From assembly GCA_938075415.1 (NCBI GenBank), contig CALJHC010000036.1, positions 1 to 51,904 on the forward strand: 51,904 bases of DNA, in the 5' to 3' direction. Source of the stretch: an uncultured Rubripirellula sp. GTDB lineage: Bacteria; Planctomycetota; Planctomycetia; Pirellulales; Pirellulaceae. The notes beneath the pieces were generated by a model, which saw only the letters and a list, made by a program, of their open reading frames with translations, did not search any database and was not told the DNA's origin. Below, piece by piece: positions 1 through 9,730 of this stretch. Position 1 is the stretch's first letter. Each line of letters begins with the position of its first letter. The position numbers and the translations under genes are program-made.

Positions 1-808
1 TTGATACTCTGAAAGGTTGCGACGGGATAACATGGGCTGAAAAAGAACCGACAAGTCTCTGGTGTACGGATCCGCTGGTTTTTAGCCAGCGAGTGGGGTT
101 GTTTTTAGACCAAAGAATCTAGCGACAAAGTCAGGCGACGGTTTGTCGGCTAGTGACCGGGGTCGGGCAGGTGCCACCCATTAGGATTTGGCGTCAGAAA
201 TCGCGTTGGAACTCTCACTTGGGTGGACCACGTTTTCTGAGTGCATCGCTTGTATCAAGTTGAGCGCGTCGCCGGCATCAAGTGCTGTCTCTCCTGACGA
301 TTTTTAGCATTGAATTGCCTGCATGGCACTCGCCCCCCCACCTTGGTGGAGTGCCTCGTAACGCGGTTCTCTTTTTTTCTGGGTGATTGCCGGCAATACC
401 TCAAACGACCTCTTCAGCACCCCGATTGGTTAATAGGGGCAGTTGAGGATTCCAGTGAGTCATGAACGCCGATGGCTAATGATTGGGAACATCTGCACTT
501 GCTGCTTGGCTGTTTTGGCGGGATTACCTTTCCATTGCGTAATAGAATCCCGTATAATGGAAAAGTGGAAAATACGATTGAATCGTCCAAGACATTTGCC
601 AAGATCGCTGGTGTTGAACGGTCCTTTGACGAAGACCAACAATCCTCAGGCAGTCAAGTCAGGAATCTTTGTTACTTCGAGCCTTCCGACGGCAAAGACT
701 CTTTGATGCCCCTGGCGACCGAACACGGTCCTGAACTCGGGACAATCGGTTGCTCACAGCGGACCGAAAAAACGCTTGCTCAATTTCCTAGTTGATGAGA
801 ATGACGAG
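1..808. other. Gene-poor leader region
   Basis: No open frame here resembles a known protein. A 107-codon frame at 472-795 lacks a ribosome binding site and recognisable motifs and overlaps other short frames. A small inverted repeat lies at 73-91 (CGCTGG with CCAGCG), a larger hairpin at 325-355, and a TATAAT hexamer at 553-558 without a good -35 box. The last 200 bases probably include the promoter and leader of the DUF1552 gene that begins at 809. Confidence 0.5.
325..380 (+). terminator. Hairpin with delayed T-rich stretch, possible terminator
   Basis: GGCACT at 325-330 pairs with AGTGCC at 350-355, and inside it CCACC (338-342) pairs with GGTGG (345-349) around a two-base loop, leaving a C-rich bulge. 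A run of seven T starts at 372, about 16 bases after the stem. That distance is too long for a textbook intrinsic terminator, and no upstream gene is visible in the window, so the assignment is weak. Confidence 0.22.
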
Positions 809-2161
809 ATGCTAAATCGAAGAAGAATGCTACAAGGATTCGCCGGCGGCCTTGGTGCTGCTCTGGGGTCACCTTTCTCCGCCAAAGATTTATTAGCTGC
901 CACGACGGTCAGCAGTGCTGGACGAATAGAATTGTCCTCCGCATCGACATCGCCAAAACGTGTTGTCTTCTTCATGCAGAATCAGGGGTTTCATCCCAGT
1001 ACTTGTGTTCCCGAGGGCGCAAAATCTAGTCGCTCTCTGGCAGGCCTTCAACTACCAGAGCCGATCCAAGCTTTGGAACCGTACAAAGATCGCTTGCACA
1101 TCATCAACGGCCTGCATGGCACCCACACCACCCCATCACACAGCGCGTTTTTTGGCGCTTTAGGCGGTTACCGAGGCGGTGATGGTGTTCCACCCAGCGC
1201 AGGAACAATCGACTATGAATTAAGTAAAACACTTCCTTCGACCCTGATGCCGCACCTGTGCATTGGGATGGACTCTCTGGAGAACATGAAGAGCAAACCA
1301 ACCATTGCAAACCTTTCCGCAAGCGGTGCTGGGCAGCCAATTTTCATGCATTCCAATCCCAATCACCTTTACCAAATGCTTTACGGTGGAATTTCAAGCG
1401 GCGAAATCCGTCAACAGTTCGAGGCCCGCTCCAGCGTCATGGACCAGGTTGAACACTTGGCTGAGATCAATGGTAAGCGTTTACCAACAGCTGATCAGCA
1501 GCGGTATGGACAATATGTGCAGGGATTCCGCGACGTCAACGGACTGCGAGATCGCCTCGCAACCGTTTCAGATCACTTGAAGAAGTTTGCACCTGAGGTG
1601 GATGGCCGCTACGGGAGTCCGGAGTTCGAAACTGACTGGCATGATGTACTTTTGGATCTCGGAGTATCCGCGTTAAAATCTGGAATTACGAACACGTTAA
1701 CCATCGGCTCAGGTCGAGGCGAAATTTTTGGCTCATGGAAAGGCATCGGCGTTGAGCAACAAGGACACAACCTTGGGCACATCAATCAGCCGGGAAATCC
1801 CATTTGGATTAAAATCCGCCAGTACAATTGCCAAATGCTGGTACGCATGATGGAGGCTCTCGATAGTATACCTGAAGGCAGCGGAACGATGATGGACAAC
1901 ACCCTGATCGTTTACACCAGCAACAATGCGGACAAGCAACATACCAACGGTGCTAACTGGCCGGTCATGCTACTTGGAAATCTGGACGGGGCATTCAAGA
2001 CTGGTTGCTTCACTCAAATGGATAGCAAACGCCCTATCAATTCTCTTTATGCAACACTTCTCAATGTTGCAGGAAAATCGTGCGATCGATTCAACATGAA
2101 TGAAAAGGTTGCTAAAAAGTTCGACTCCTCAGAAGGGCCGTTGCGAGAAGTTCTGGCATGA
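809..2161 (+). CDS. DUF1552 (HXXSHH) Tat-exported protein
   Basis: Planctomycete-type DUF1552 protein, 450 residues, biochemical function unknown. The frame is open from 776, but ATG 809 places a twin-arginine signal at the extreme N terminus (NRRRMLQ followed by a Gly/Ala-rich hydrophobic stretch), so I prefer it. Family hallmarks are the early segment DRLHIINGLHGTHTTPSHS, a histidine/serine-rich patch matching the HXXSHH family name, and a C-terminal MMDNTLIVYTSNNADKQH segment resembling the metal-site half of DUF1501 and alkaline-phosphatase-like proteins. The last four bases (ATGA) overlap the start of the downstream DUF1592-type gene, implying translational coupling. Family certain, role inferred as periplasmic or surface partner of the next gene product. 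Confidence 0.88.
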   Translation: MLNRRRMLQGFAGGLGAALGSPFSAKDLLAATTVSSAGRIELSSASTSPKRVVFFMQNQGFHPSTCVPEGAKSSRSLAGLQLPEPIQALEPYKDRLHIINGLHGTHTTPSHSAFFGALGGYRGGDGVPPSAGTIDYELSKTLPSTLMPHLCIGMDSLENMKSKPTIANLSASGAGQPIFMHSNPNHLYQMLYGGISSGEIRQQFEARSSVMDQVEHLAEINGKRLPTADQQRYGQYVQGFRDVNGLRDRLATVSDHLKKFAPEVDGRYGSPEFETDWHDVLLDLGVSALKSGITNTLTIGSGRGEIFGSWKGIGVEQQGHNLGHINQPGNPIWIKIRQYNCQMLVRMMEALDSIPEGSGTMMDNTLIVYTSNNADKQHTNGANWPVMLLGNLDGAFKTGCFTQMDSKRPINSLYATLLNVAGKSCDRFNMNEKVAKKFDSSEGPLREVLA

Positions 2162-4659
2162 CAATCGGCGAACCGAGAACCATCTACTTTCTGCTGTTAA
2201 CTTTCTCCTTATTCCATGGGACCGCTAGGGGTTACACGCCCGGCGATCCGGCGGGGTTAACGTTTGAAGGTTTTGCAAAAGGCTTTCTTCAGGATCACTG
2301 CACTGACTGCCACGGCGGCTCAGATGCTGAAGCCGGGTTGAACCTTGAGGGCTTAGGTCCCATCGACGAGATCAATCAGGCCCAGTGGAAGTCAATATGG
2401 GCTCAGGTCGCGTTGGGCGAGATGCCACCATCAGACGTCGAATCCCCTGACGTTATTGACAGGCTAAAATTGACGGATTGGATCGTTCGGGAATTATCAA
2501 ATCATCTGCAAGAATTTGGTGGGTTTTTGGCCTCATCGGATCCTGAAAAAGGGAACTTCGTTGACCACGATTTGCTGTTCGGTGTTTTGCCGCCAGGGAT
2601 AAAGCTTAATCCCACGTCTTCACCAGCCCGCTTGTGGAGAGTCACCCCGCAAGAGCACGTAACCCGTCTCAATGAGCTAATCAATCGAGAACCCGATTAT
2701 GACCCCAAAAAACCCGGACTACGTTCCCATGGTGACGTTGTCCCGACAAACCATGGTGGCGAATTAAAAATCTATTTCGGGACCGACCGAATCATCCAAT
2801 GGCAAGGCGGGACCGTCGCCTACGCGACCGCCGTCAAAAGTCTGCCAGCTGTACTTTCATCTGCTCGGGATCATGGGCTGAAAAACTATCCGAGCTTCTA
2901 CACCGTCAATAGCGCTGAAGCGACGCAGATTCTCGGCGCCGCGGAAGACATCATTCGCTACATGGCCTATGGACCGCTGAGTATTGCGCAGGCTTACCAA
3001 ATCACTGATGACCCAAAATCAATCGCTGATAAGATGGAAGGGGACATCAGAGGTCTTCCAAGTAGCATCGTCTACGCCACATCGGTGAAACGGCCCATCA
3101 CGCCTATCTTTGAATTATTTGAATCGGACCAAGCGAACGACAAGCTGGTCAAACAGGCTGTCGATTATTTATACGAAGCGGTCACCTTTCGGCCACCAAC
3201 GGAGTCACAGTCGAGGACGTATCAGAGAATTGTTCATGACTCGATTGAAAAGCTGGGCAAGGAACAGGGCAGTGTACTTGGCCTATCCTCGATCTTTCTT
3301 GAGCGTGATGCGCTTTTCCGCCCTGAATTGGCAGAGGAAGGGACACCCGACTCCTTTGGCCGCGTCAAATTGAAGGACTGGGAACTCGGTTTGGCAGTGA
3401 ATCATGCGTTGAGTTACATCAAGCCAGACAGTGTTCTTCGTGATGCCATTGCCAAAGGCAAAATGACGACGAGGGACGATGTCCGAAGAGAAGTGGAACG
3501 TATGCTTGCCGATGACTCCATTCGCAAGCCTCGGGTACTGCGTTTCTTTAGAGACTACTTTGACTATGACAGGGGTGGCTACATCTGCAAAGACACGGCT
3601 GCCTTGTCCAGCACCGGTGTCAATACAGGCAGTCATTACCGCGCCATGTTTGATGCAACCGCAAGTACAGATCGTTTAATCGAGCTCGTCTTGCAAGACG
3701 ACAAGGATGTTCTGAAACGACTATTAACCACTGAGCAAATTGTCGTGACGAGGGGGGATAATCTGTATCTCGGACGGCGGCGCAGCCAAGACGAAGAAGC
3801 CGCGTCGGTGGCAGCAGCCAAACTTGCTGCCGAAGAGGCGGCGGAAAAAGCGAAGGCCGAACTGGAAGCATGGAAGTTGGCAAACCCGGGCGAAACACCA
3901 CCGAAACAGAAAAAGTCTCGTCAACCAAGCATTAATCATAAAATCGATCCGGCCACGCTTCGTGGCGATAAAGTCTTTGCCAGAGTAAGTCGGCGTAGCT
4001 TCGGCAATGGGAGCATGAAGCCTGATCGTGAGTTAGCAGTGGTTCCGGAAGGACAGCGTATGGGAATCCTGACACACCCAAGCTGGTTGGTTTCTCATTC
4101 CGATGCGATGGACAACCATGCGATCCGACGCGGTCGTTGGATTCGTGAAAGACTTATTGGCGGTGGCATACCGGATATTCCTATTACCGTGGATGCCATG
4201 TTGCCGGACGAACCAAAGACAACCCTGCGCGAACGCATGCGAGTGACACGCGAGGACTACTGCTGGACTTGCCACAAAAAAATGGATCCACTTGGACTTC
4301 CTTTCGAAATGTTTAACCATGCCGGAATCTTCCGTGAGACCGAACTCGGTGAGGTGGTGAACACCTCTGGAAAGATCATCGAGTCCGGCGATGAAGATCT
4401 AGATGGTGAAGTTTCCGATGCAATTGATTTGATTGAACGACTTGCTGCCAGTGAGAGGGTCGAACAAGTGTTTGTCCGCCACGCTTTCCGGTTTTGGATG
4501 GGTAGAAACGAAACACTGCATGACGCCAACGTGCTTCAGGAGGCCCACAGGGCATACCGAGACAATGGTGGAAGCATGCGAGCGTTGTTGGTCTCGCTGC
4601 TTACCTCGGATGCGTTCATTTATCGCCAAAGAGATACGCCAGCCAGCAGTACTCAATAG
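2158..4659 (+). CDS. DUF1592/DUF1588/DUF1585-type exported protein with CxxCH motifs
   Basis: Large exported planctomycete protein of 833 residues with a hydrophobic N-terminal signal (about residues 9-24). A cytochrome-like CTDCH motif sits at residues 48-52 (PSCyt1-like). The DUF1587/1595/1592 block follows in the middle. A second motif, CWTCH at about 702-706, begins the DUF1588 signature (KKMDPLGLPFE), and a DUF1585-like tail with FRFWMGRNE ends it. Residues about 547-591 form an unusual Ala/Glu/Lys-rich segment, probably a charged helix, absent from the two paralogues in this window. Haem binding at the CxxCH sites is plausible but unproven. It overlaps the preceding DUF1552 gene by four bases, so the two are very likely co-expressed. 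Confidence 0.9.
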   Translation: MTIGEPRTIYFLLLTFSLFHGTARGYTPGDPAGLTFEGFAKGFLQDHCTDCHGGSDAEAGLNLEGLGPIDEINQAQWKSIWAQVALGEMPPSDVESPDVIDRLKLTDWIVRELSNHLQEFGGFLASSDPEKGNFVDHDLLFGVLPPGIKLNPTSSPARLWRVTPQEHVTRLNELINREPDYDPKKPGLRSHGDVVPTNHGGELKIYFGTDRIIQWQGGTVAYATAVKSLPAVLSSARDHGLKNYPSFYTVNSAEATQILGAAEDIIRYMAYGPLSIAQAYQITDDPKSIADKMEGDIRGLPSSIVYATSVKRPITPIFELFESDQANDKLVKQAVDYLYEAVTFRPPTESQSRTYQRIVHDSIEKLGKEQGSVLGLSSIFLERDALFRPELAEEGTPDSFGRVKLKDWELGLAVNHALSYIKPDSVLRDAIAKGKMTTRDDVRREVERMLADDSIRKPRVLRFFRDYFDYDRGGYICKDTAALSSTGVNTGSHYRAMFDATASTDRLIELVLQDDKDVLKRLLTTEQIVVTRGDNLYLGRRRSQDEEAASVAAAKLAAEEAAEKAKAELEAWKLANPGETPPKQKKSRQPSINHKIDPATLRGDKVFARVSRRSFGNGSMKPDRELAVVPEGQRMGILTHPSWLVSHSDAMDNHAIRRGRWIRERLIGGGIPDIPITVDAMLPDEPKTTLRERMRVTREDYCWTCHKKMDPLGLPFEMFNHAGIFRETELGEVVNTSGKIIESGDEDLDGEVSDAIDLIERLAASERVEQVFVRHAFRFWMGRNETLHDANVLQEAHRAYRDNGGSMRALLVSLLTSDAFIYRQRDTPASSTQ

Positions 4660-4942
4660 CTGAGTAAAACAGGTCGAAGAAGATTATTATCGAGCCGCCA
4701 CTCGGTGTTGGCTTGCTAACGTTTCTTGGCGTCACACAGCAATTATGATTCCGAATGGTGATATGCTGCTTTGGACTCGGATCATTCCTTCGCCGGGGGA
4801 CTCATCGATGGCGGCATCCCTGAATGCGTCAAAGGCATTCCTTTGCGACGTTGCACTTGCCATCCAGGCTTGGGCGTTTTTCTCGGTCACTATGCTGATC
4901 CCCGCAATGACACCCTACTAACCCTTTAATCTTTGGTGATCC

Positions 4943-6487
4943 ATGAACACCACGGTCTATCCTGCGATTCTGCTCAGCTTAACCCTGGGCTTGGCGTACG
5001 GCACAGAAACATGGCCAGAGGCCAGGGGACCGAATGGAAATTTTCACCTTGCATCGGACCACGAGTATTCAACTGAATGGAGTGTCATACTTGATCAAGG
5101 AATCCTCTGGCGGACTGCATTGCCGGAAACCGGGCACAGCGGTATCGCGGTGGCCCATGGCCGATTGTTCTTAACCTGCTTTGCCCCTCTGTCTGCCAAA
5201 GATAATGGACCCAAAGGAACTTGGGCGGCAAACGGCGTTGGACTCTGCTATTCCGCCGAAACGGGAGACTTGCTTTGGACTGTTGATTTACCGGGACGGC
5301 GACCCAATCAAGTTAACGGAACCTTTACAGATTCTACGACACCGACGCCTGTGACAGATGGAGTGCATGTTTGGTTCGTCAACGCGGGTGGATCAATCGT
5401 CTGCTGCAACATGGAAGGTAGTATCCAGTGGCAGCGTGAATTTGAGGTCCGCACCAAACACTCAGCCAAACAATTCCAACCATTTCTGGCTGACAGGAAG
5501 CTCCACTACGTCATGATGCGTGATTCGGGTGATCCACAGCGTCGACCGCAAACAGCGAAGGACTATGATAAAAATAGCAAACAGGGCTGGCCTTGGATGT
5601 TTGTCCGATCCTTTGATGCAAGAACCGGTGATGCGTCAACCGTGGTCGATGGTGGTGTGAGCGTACACAGCAAAGGTGCTCGTGGAAGCCTACGTGGCAA
5701 ACAGGTACTGTTGCACTCACGCGGTGGTGGTCACTTTCCACCTGAAACTCCGTTTGGACTTACGCTGACCCGTCTTGGCGACGCGACGGAACGGGTTTGG
5801 CAACGGGATGATCTTTATTTCGAAGGTACGCACTTCATCGACCAATCAAACGCCTACTGTTTTGATGGGAACGATTTCGTGATTCTTGATTTGGAGACCG
5901 GCCAAACGCGTAAAAGAATCTCGATGCGCGGTTCAAGTACCGTCATGGATTTTGACGTTCAGGCGGGAACATACCGTGCCGCACAGACCGTCAATCATTG
6001 GCCAGGCAAACGCCTCAACACCCACCGCTCTAACATTGGTGTTGGGAATTATCATTTTTTCATGGCTGGCCGCGAGGGTTATCTCGGTCGGATTAATTTG
6101 ACAACGGGTGATGTCAGTTACCTGCAAGTTCCCATTCAGGTCCTCAGCGACGAGGGGAAACTTACGTATTCTTGGGATAAGTTTCAGGGAGGCGATCAGA
6201 CAGGATCCGGGTTTCAAGTGCAGGGCGATGCCAGACGCCTACTCAGCGGATTTGGCCATGTTTCGGCCGCGACACCCATCGTTATTAATTCAAGAATCTA
6301 CTTCACGACGATGCTTGGCACCGTCTACGTGGTGGATGGATCAAGTGAGCGTTTTGATGAGAAAGCATTAATCGAGGTCAATGACCTTGGATCTGCTGGA
6401 AAGACTTGGACACTGAGTTCCTTCTCGGCCGCCAACGGCAAGCTGTTCCAAAGAACTGCCAGAGAGTTAATTTGCATCCAAAAATAA
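4943..6487 (+). CDS. Secreted PQQ-like beta-propeller protein
   Basis: A 514-residue protein beginning with a signal peptide (hydrophobic residues about 6-20, likely cleavage after the TYG-like end near residue 20). The mature part starts with TETWPEARGPNGNF, the W/RGPxxxG opening typical of PQQ-binding-like propellers, and carries repeated blade elements such as CYSAETGDLLWTVDL, NMEGSIQWQREF, ILDLETGQTRK and YVVDGSS. In planctomycetes these proteins are very common and usually lack a proven cofactor. It is 283 bases downstream of the DUF1592-type gene and converges, with only 12 bases between the genes, on the dioxygenase gene on the other strand. Enzymatic activity (dehydrogenase or scaffold) cannot be decided from sequence. 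Confidence 0.85.
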   Translation: MNTTVYPAILLSLTLGLAYGTETWPEARGPNGNFHLASDHEYSTEWSVILDQGILWRTALPETGHSGIAVAHGRLFLTCFAPLSAKDNGPKGTWAANGVGLCYSAETGDLLWTVDLPGRRPNQVNGTFTDSTTPTPVTDGVHVWFVNAGGSIVCCNMEGSIQWQREFEVRTKHSAKQFQPFLADRKLHYVMMRDSGDPQRRPQTAKDYDKNSKQGWPWMFVRSFDARTGDASTVVDGGVSVHSKGARGSLRGKQVLLHSRGGGHFPPETPFGLTLTRLGDATERVWQRDDLYFEGTHFIDQSNAYCFDGNDFVILDLETGQTRKRISMRGSSTVMDFDVQAGTYRAAQTVNHWPGKRLNTHRSNIGVGNYHFFMAGREGYLGRINLTTGDVSYLQVPIQVLSDEGKLTYSWDKFQGGDQTGSGFQVQGDARRLLSGFGHVSAATPIVINSRIYFTTMLGTVYVVDGSSERFDEKALIEVNDLGSAGKTWTLSSFSAANGKLFQRTARELICIQK

Positions 6488-6499
6488 ACGCCCTCTTGC

Positions 6500-7261
6500 T
6501 CAAGCACCAACCGCCTTGTCCATTTCTCGCTTCAATTCTTGCTGATAGCTGCGTTTAGCATCCTCATCCTCCTTGGCTGATTTTGCGTAATAAATGAATC
6601 CCAGCGACCGACGATTGGAAGCGACGGATTGGTTCCGCTCTGCCCGGTGAATGGTCAAGGCATCGTGCACCAGAAGGTCCCCGGGTTCAGCCGTCATCGT
6701 GATTTCGTGATCCCGCTCGGCCGGCGATGGATAGTCGGGAATACCTTGCGAAAAACCAAGGGTGCTGGTTCGCTGATGCGTCCGCAGACCCAACCGATGG
6801 GATCCTGGCAGGTAGCGAACGCATCCATTGTTCTCATCTGCTCGATCAACCGCGATCCACATCGTCAATGCCTTGGGAGGATCGAGCATGAAATAGAATC
6901 CGTCTTGGTGAGGCGGTGTGGCTTTCCCAATCAGCGGTGGCTTGTTGAAATATTGTAGGTTTCGACCGATCGTCTGATCCTCCAACAGCAATTCAGACAA
7001 ACGTTTTAAACGTCCCTCGTGCAGCAGGCAATGAAACGTGGCGTCATGCTGATCCAAATGCTGAATCTGTTTCAGAGAATCCTTAACACCTGGTAGTTCG
7101 TAAAAAACATGATGATGGGGTAACTCCGTAACGCGTCGATCAACAAAACCATCAAGATGACTCGTAAGTTCTTGAACCTGTGTCGAATCAAAAAAACCTC
7201 GCAGAACAACGAAGCCGTCGTTTTTGAAGCCTTTGACTTGCTGAGAAGTAATTTCATCCAT
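6500..7261 (-). CDS. Phytanoyl-CoA dioxygenase (PhyH) family protein
   Basis: A 253-residue cytosolic Fe(II)/2-oxoglutarate-dependent oxygenase of the PhyH family. The iron-binding facial triad is readable: HQD with H118 and D120, and H205 in LTIHRAE. A downstream arginine in the NRRSLGF segment (about residue 217-218) would bind 2-oxoglutarate. The intervening PGSHRLG motif at about 152-158 is also typical. There is no signal peptide. The substrate is unknown; family members hydroxylate a wide range of small molecules and lipids. The gene is read away from the sulfatase gene at 7674, across a 412-base divergent gap, and no ribosome binding site of note precedes the ATG at 7261. Confidence 0.9.
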   Translation of the reverse strand: MDEITSQQVKGFKNDGFVVLRGFFDSTQVQELTSHLDGFVDRRVTELPHHHVFYELPGVKDSLKQIQHLDQHDATFHCLLHEGRLKRLSELLLEDQTIGRNLQYFNKPPLIGKATPPHQDGFYFMLDPPKALTMWIAVDRADENNGCVRYLPGSHRLGLRTHQRTSTLGFSQGIPDYPSPAERDHEITMTAEPGDLLVHDALTIHRAERNQSVASNRRSLGFIYYAKSAKEDEDAKRSYQQELKREMDKAVGA

Positions 7262-7673
7262 GGAAGATGATTCTTCTAAAAGTGAACGCCCTGCATCCGA
7301 TTAACCTCAGAGAATCGTTATCATGGCTCGTTGTTTTGGAACTGCGGCGCGCGTGCCTTACCCTGAAGCAAAACCAGCCCAGACTTCCGTAGGACCAGCC
7401 CAGACTTGGCAGGACCAACCTAGCAAGGGTCATTCCCATCGTTCGATTCTGGATTCATTCACACCAATGCGAATCCCGTTGGTTTTGGATCACCGTTGTA
7501 TGGCGGGATAACATTCTAGGCGGATCGCAACATGGCGAAAACTGACCACTGAAAAAAAAACTGACCTTCGAAACTGGTTTGGCGGCGCGTCCGCCAAAGC
7601 ACTGGATGGAACGTTCTATCGAACCAGGAACAACGAACTGAATTGTCAAAAACCCAAACACTGCAACCGAACC
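7262..7673. other. Divergent intergenic region
   Basis: This gap separates the divergently read dioxygenase and sulfatase genes and should hold both promoters. No convincing -35/-10 pair is visible. It holds an imperfect tandem repeat at 7373-7428 and a perfect 8-bp inverted repeat at 7578-7598 (TTTGGCGG, five-base loop, CCGCCAAA). An A-rich run of nine bases lies at about 7552-7561. Confidence 0.5.
7373..7428. repeat. Imperfect 20/21-bp tandem repeat
   Basis: ACCAGCCCAGACTT occurs at 7373-7386 and again at 7394-7407, followed by a degenerate third copy (ACCAACCTAGC) from 7414. The unit length is 21 then 20 bases. It lies between divergent genes; function unknown. Confidence 0.75.
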
Positions 7674-9134
7674 ATGATTCTAACGAGAGATTTCGTTCTT
7701 TCTCTATCCCTTGCGGGGTTTGCATTCTCGCTCCTGTCCACACCCTTTGCATCTGGTCAAACCAGTAAAGCGGAAAAGCCGAACATCCTTTTCATTGCTG
7801 TGGATGACCTAAACGACTGGGTTGGCTGCCTAGGCGGACATCCTCAAGCGAGTACTCCCAATTTAGATCGGCTTGCAAAATCTGGCGTTCTATTCACCAA
7901 CGCACATTGTGTTGCTCCGGCATGCAACCCTTCGAGGACTGCGATTTTCACCGGAATTTCTCCCAAGGACTCTGGCTTCTACCGGAATGAACAGAACATG
8001 AGAGCGGTGTTGCCCGACGTTCAGTTGATGCCTGATTATTTCAGAACAAATGGATATCGCGCTAGCGGCTCAGGAAAAATGCTCCACTATTTTATCGACG
8101 CGCAATCGTGGGACGAATATTTCCCCGCAAAGGAAACCGAGAATCCTTTTCCAAAACACATCCCGTGGGGTAAGCGGCCCAAGTCGCTCCCGAGAGCAGG
8201 TCAATGGCAATACAGTGAAACGGATTGGCATCCTTTCGACGTCTCGGATGAGGAGTTTGGGGGTGATTACTTGACGGCAAACTACGTCGCCAACGTCCTG
8301 TCAGTCGCACACCCACAGCCGTTCTTTCTAGCCTGCGGCCTCTATCGCCCGCATGAACCCTGGTTCAACCCCAAAAAGTACTTTGATCAGTTCCCAATCG
8401 AGACCGTGCAACTGCCGCCCGGTTATCTTCCGAACGATCTAGACGACCTTCCGGATGCCGGTAAGCGACGAGGACCCAATCGGTACTTCGACCACATCAG
8501 AAAACAGGGTCAGTGGCGTGAGGGGATACGAGCCTACTTGGCATCCATCGCGTTCATGGACGCCAATCTGGGGACTGTGCTTGACGCACTTGATGCAGGG
8601 CCAAATCGAGGCAACACGATTGTTTGCCTTTGGAGTGATCACGGCTGGCATCTTGGTGAGAAGCAACACTGGCAAAAATTTACGGCGTGGCGCACCTGTA
8701 CTCGCGTTCCATTGATACTCCGAGTGCCACCGGGAACCACCGGTTTACCTCAGGGAACAGTCGCTGGATCCAGATGCGGCCAGCCGGTGGATTTGTTGAG
8801 TCTATTCCCAACGCTGACTCGCTTGTGTGGGCTCACTTCCCCTCCCCAGGCAACGGGCAAGAATCTGATCCCACTTTTACAAGACGCAAACGCTGATTGG
8901 AGTCATTTTGCTTTCACCTACATGGGAGAACCTGGAACCGTTGCCATCAGCGGAAAAAATTGGCGGTACATCCGATACGCAAATGGTGATGAGGAGCTCT
9001 ACGACATTTCCAAAGATCCCTACGAGTGGAATAATCTCGCCGAGGTGAAACTCAACCAGTCGATCATCACCCGTTTTCGAAATGCCGTTCCGCGCAGATT
9101 TCAACCGCTAGCCAAACCGCCAGCTAGCAAGTAG
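7674..9134 (+). CDS. Secreted sulfatase, iduronate-2-sulfatase-like
   Basis: A 486-residue type I sulfatase. An N-terminal signal peptide (hydrophobic residues about 7-28) is followed by KPNILFIAVDDLNDWVGCLG, whose paired aspartates (D44, D45) are metal ligands. The catalytic formylglycine motif is C84-N-P-S-R-T-A, in the context APACNPSRTAIFTG. Further family elements are HYF, the GLYRPHEPWFNP segment and WSDHGWHLGEKQHWQKF, which match the iduronate-2-sulfatase-like branch. Length is normal for the family. The cysteine needs conversion by a formylglycine-generating enzyme, which is not in this window. The likely substrate is a sulfated polysaccharide outside the cytoplasm. The first ATG gives a good signal peptide although no clear ribosome binding site precedes it. 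Confidence 0.93.
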   Translation: MILTRDFVLSLSLAGFAFSLLSTPFASGQTSKAEKPNILFIAVDDLNDWVGCLGGHPQASTPNLDRLAKSGVLFTNAHCVAPACNPSRTAIFTGISPKDSGFYRNEQNMRAVLPDVQLMPDYFRTNGYRASGSGKMLHYFIDAQSWDEYFPAKETENPFPKHIPWGKRPKSLPRAGQWQYSETDWHPFDVSDEEFGGDYLTANYVANVLSVAHPQPFFLACGLYRPHEPWFNPKKYFDQFPIETVQLPPGYLPNDLDDLPDAGKRRGPNRYFDHIRKQGQWREGIRAYLASIAFMDANLGTVLDALDAGPNRGNTIVCLWSDHGWHLGEKQHWQKFTAWRTCTRVPLILRVPPGTTGLPQGTVAGSRCGQPVDLLSLFPTLTRLCGLTSPPQATGKNLIPLLQDANADWSHFAFTYMGEPGTVAISGKNWRYIRYANGDEELYDISKDPYEWNNLAEVKLNQSIITRFRNAVPRRFQPLAKPPASK

Positions 9135-9489
9135 CGACCACCAGCAGAGCCCTGCTAATTAATTCGATTCGATTGACTAGTCCCTCTCGCTTAGCCTGAC
9201 GCAATCACCACCCTGCGACCAAGTCTATCTTTCGATGATTGCGAAAACAGGCAAAGTAGCGTCCACTCGTCTATCGACGATCGCAGAACGTGACTGCATT
9301 GGTTAGTCCAACCACAGAGAAAAACACTGCAGAATGCGGCAAAAACGATGCAGACCGGTCTAGGAAAAACTGGGAAACCGCGACGATTGATGAACATGCG
9401 AGGCGAAAACGAGCAACAACCGTTGCAGACCAAGAACGCCGAACCAACCTTAGCCTCAGTCAGCATTAACGAGAGGGCATCGGGAACGT

Positions 9490-9552
9490 CGGGAACTTGA
9501 AGGTCCGGGAACTTGAAGGCCCGAGAACGACAAACCCGGGAACGACGACAAC
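9490..9552. repeat. Degenerate 16-bp tandem repeat
   Basis: CGGGAACTTGAAGGTC (9490-9505) is followed by CGGGAACTTGAAGGCC (9506-9521), then a diverged 15-base copy and CGGGAACGACGACAAC (9537-9552). The 16-base period matches the repeats at 19523 and 48023, although the sequences differ. Confidence 0.75.
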
Positions 9553-9706
9553 TTAACGACAGGACTGGCAACGAGTGGGCACCGGTAACAGAAAGTCAAT
9601 CGTTGAAACGAGGGCACGTTTCATTCACAGATTCATGTCCCAAGGCATTCTCTGCTTTGCGGATTACTTCGACTCATCGTTAGCCTTCGTTCGTCGATCC
9701 AGATGT

Positions 9707-9730
9707 AAAGTCGGTCAGCGAACCGACTTT
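9707..9730. other. Strong perfect inverted repeat
   Basis: AAAGTCGGT (9707-9715) pairs perfectly with ACCGACTTT (9722-9730) around a six-base loop. The following bases are T-rich but broken by G and C (9731-9750), so an intrinsic terminator is possible but not clear. GAACC at 9720-9724 could alternatively pair with GGTTC at 9732-9736. Confidence 0.45.

Noticed and set aside
472..795. 107-codon plus-strand frame upstream of the first DUF1552 gene
   Set aside because: No ribosome binding site, no recognisable motif, and two other frames of similar quality overlap it; it also runs into the leader of the real gene.
9191..9571. 126-codon minus-strand frame
   Set aside because: Cys/Ser/Arg-rich composition, no known motif, and it includes the 16-base tandem repeats; it looks like a chance frame in a gap.
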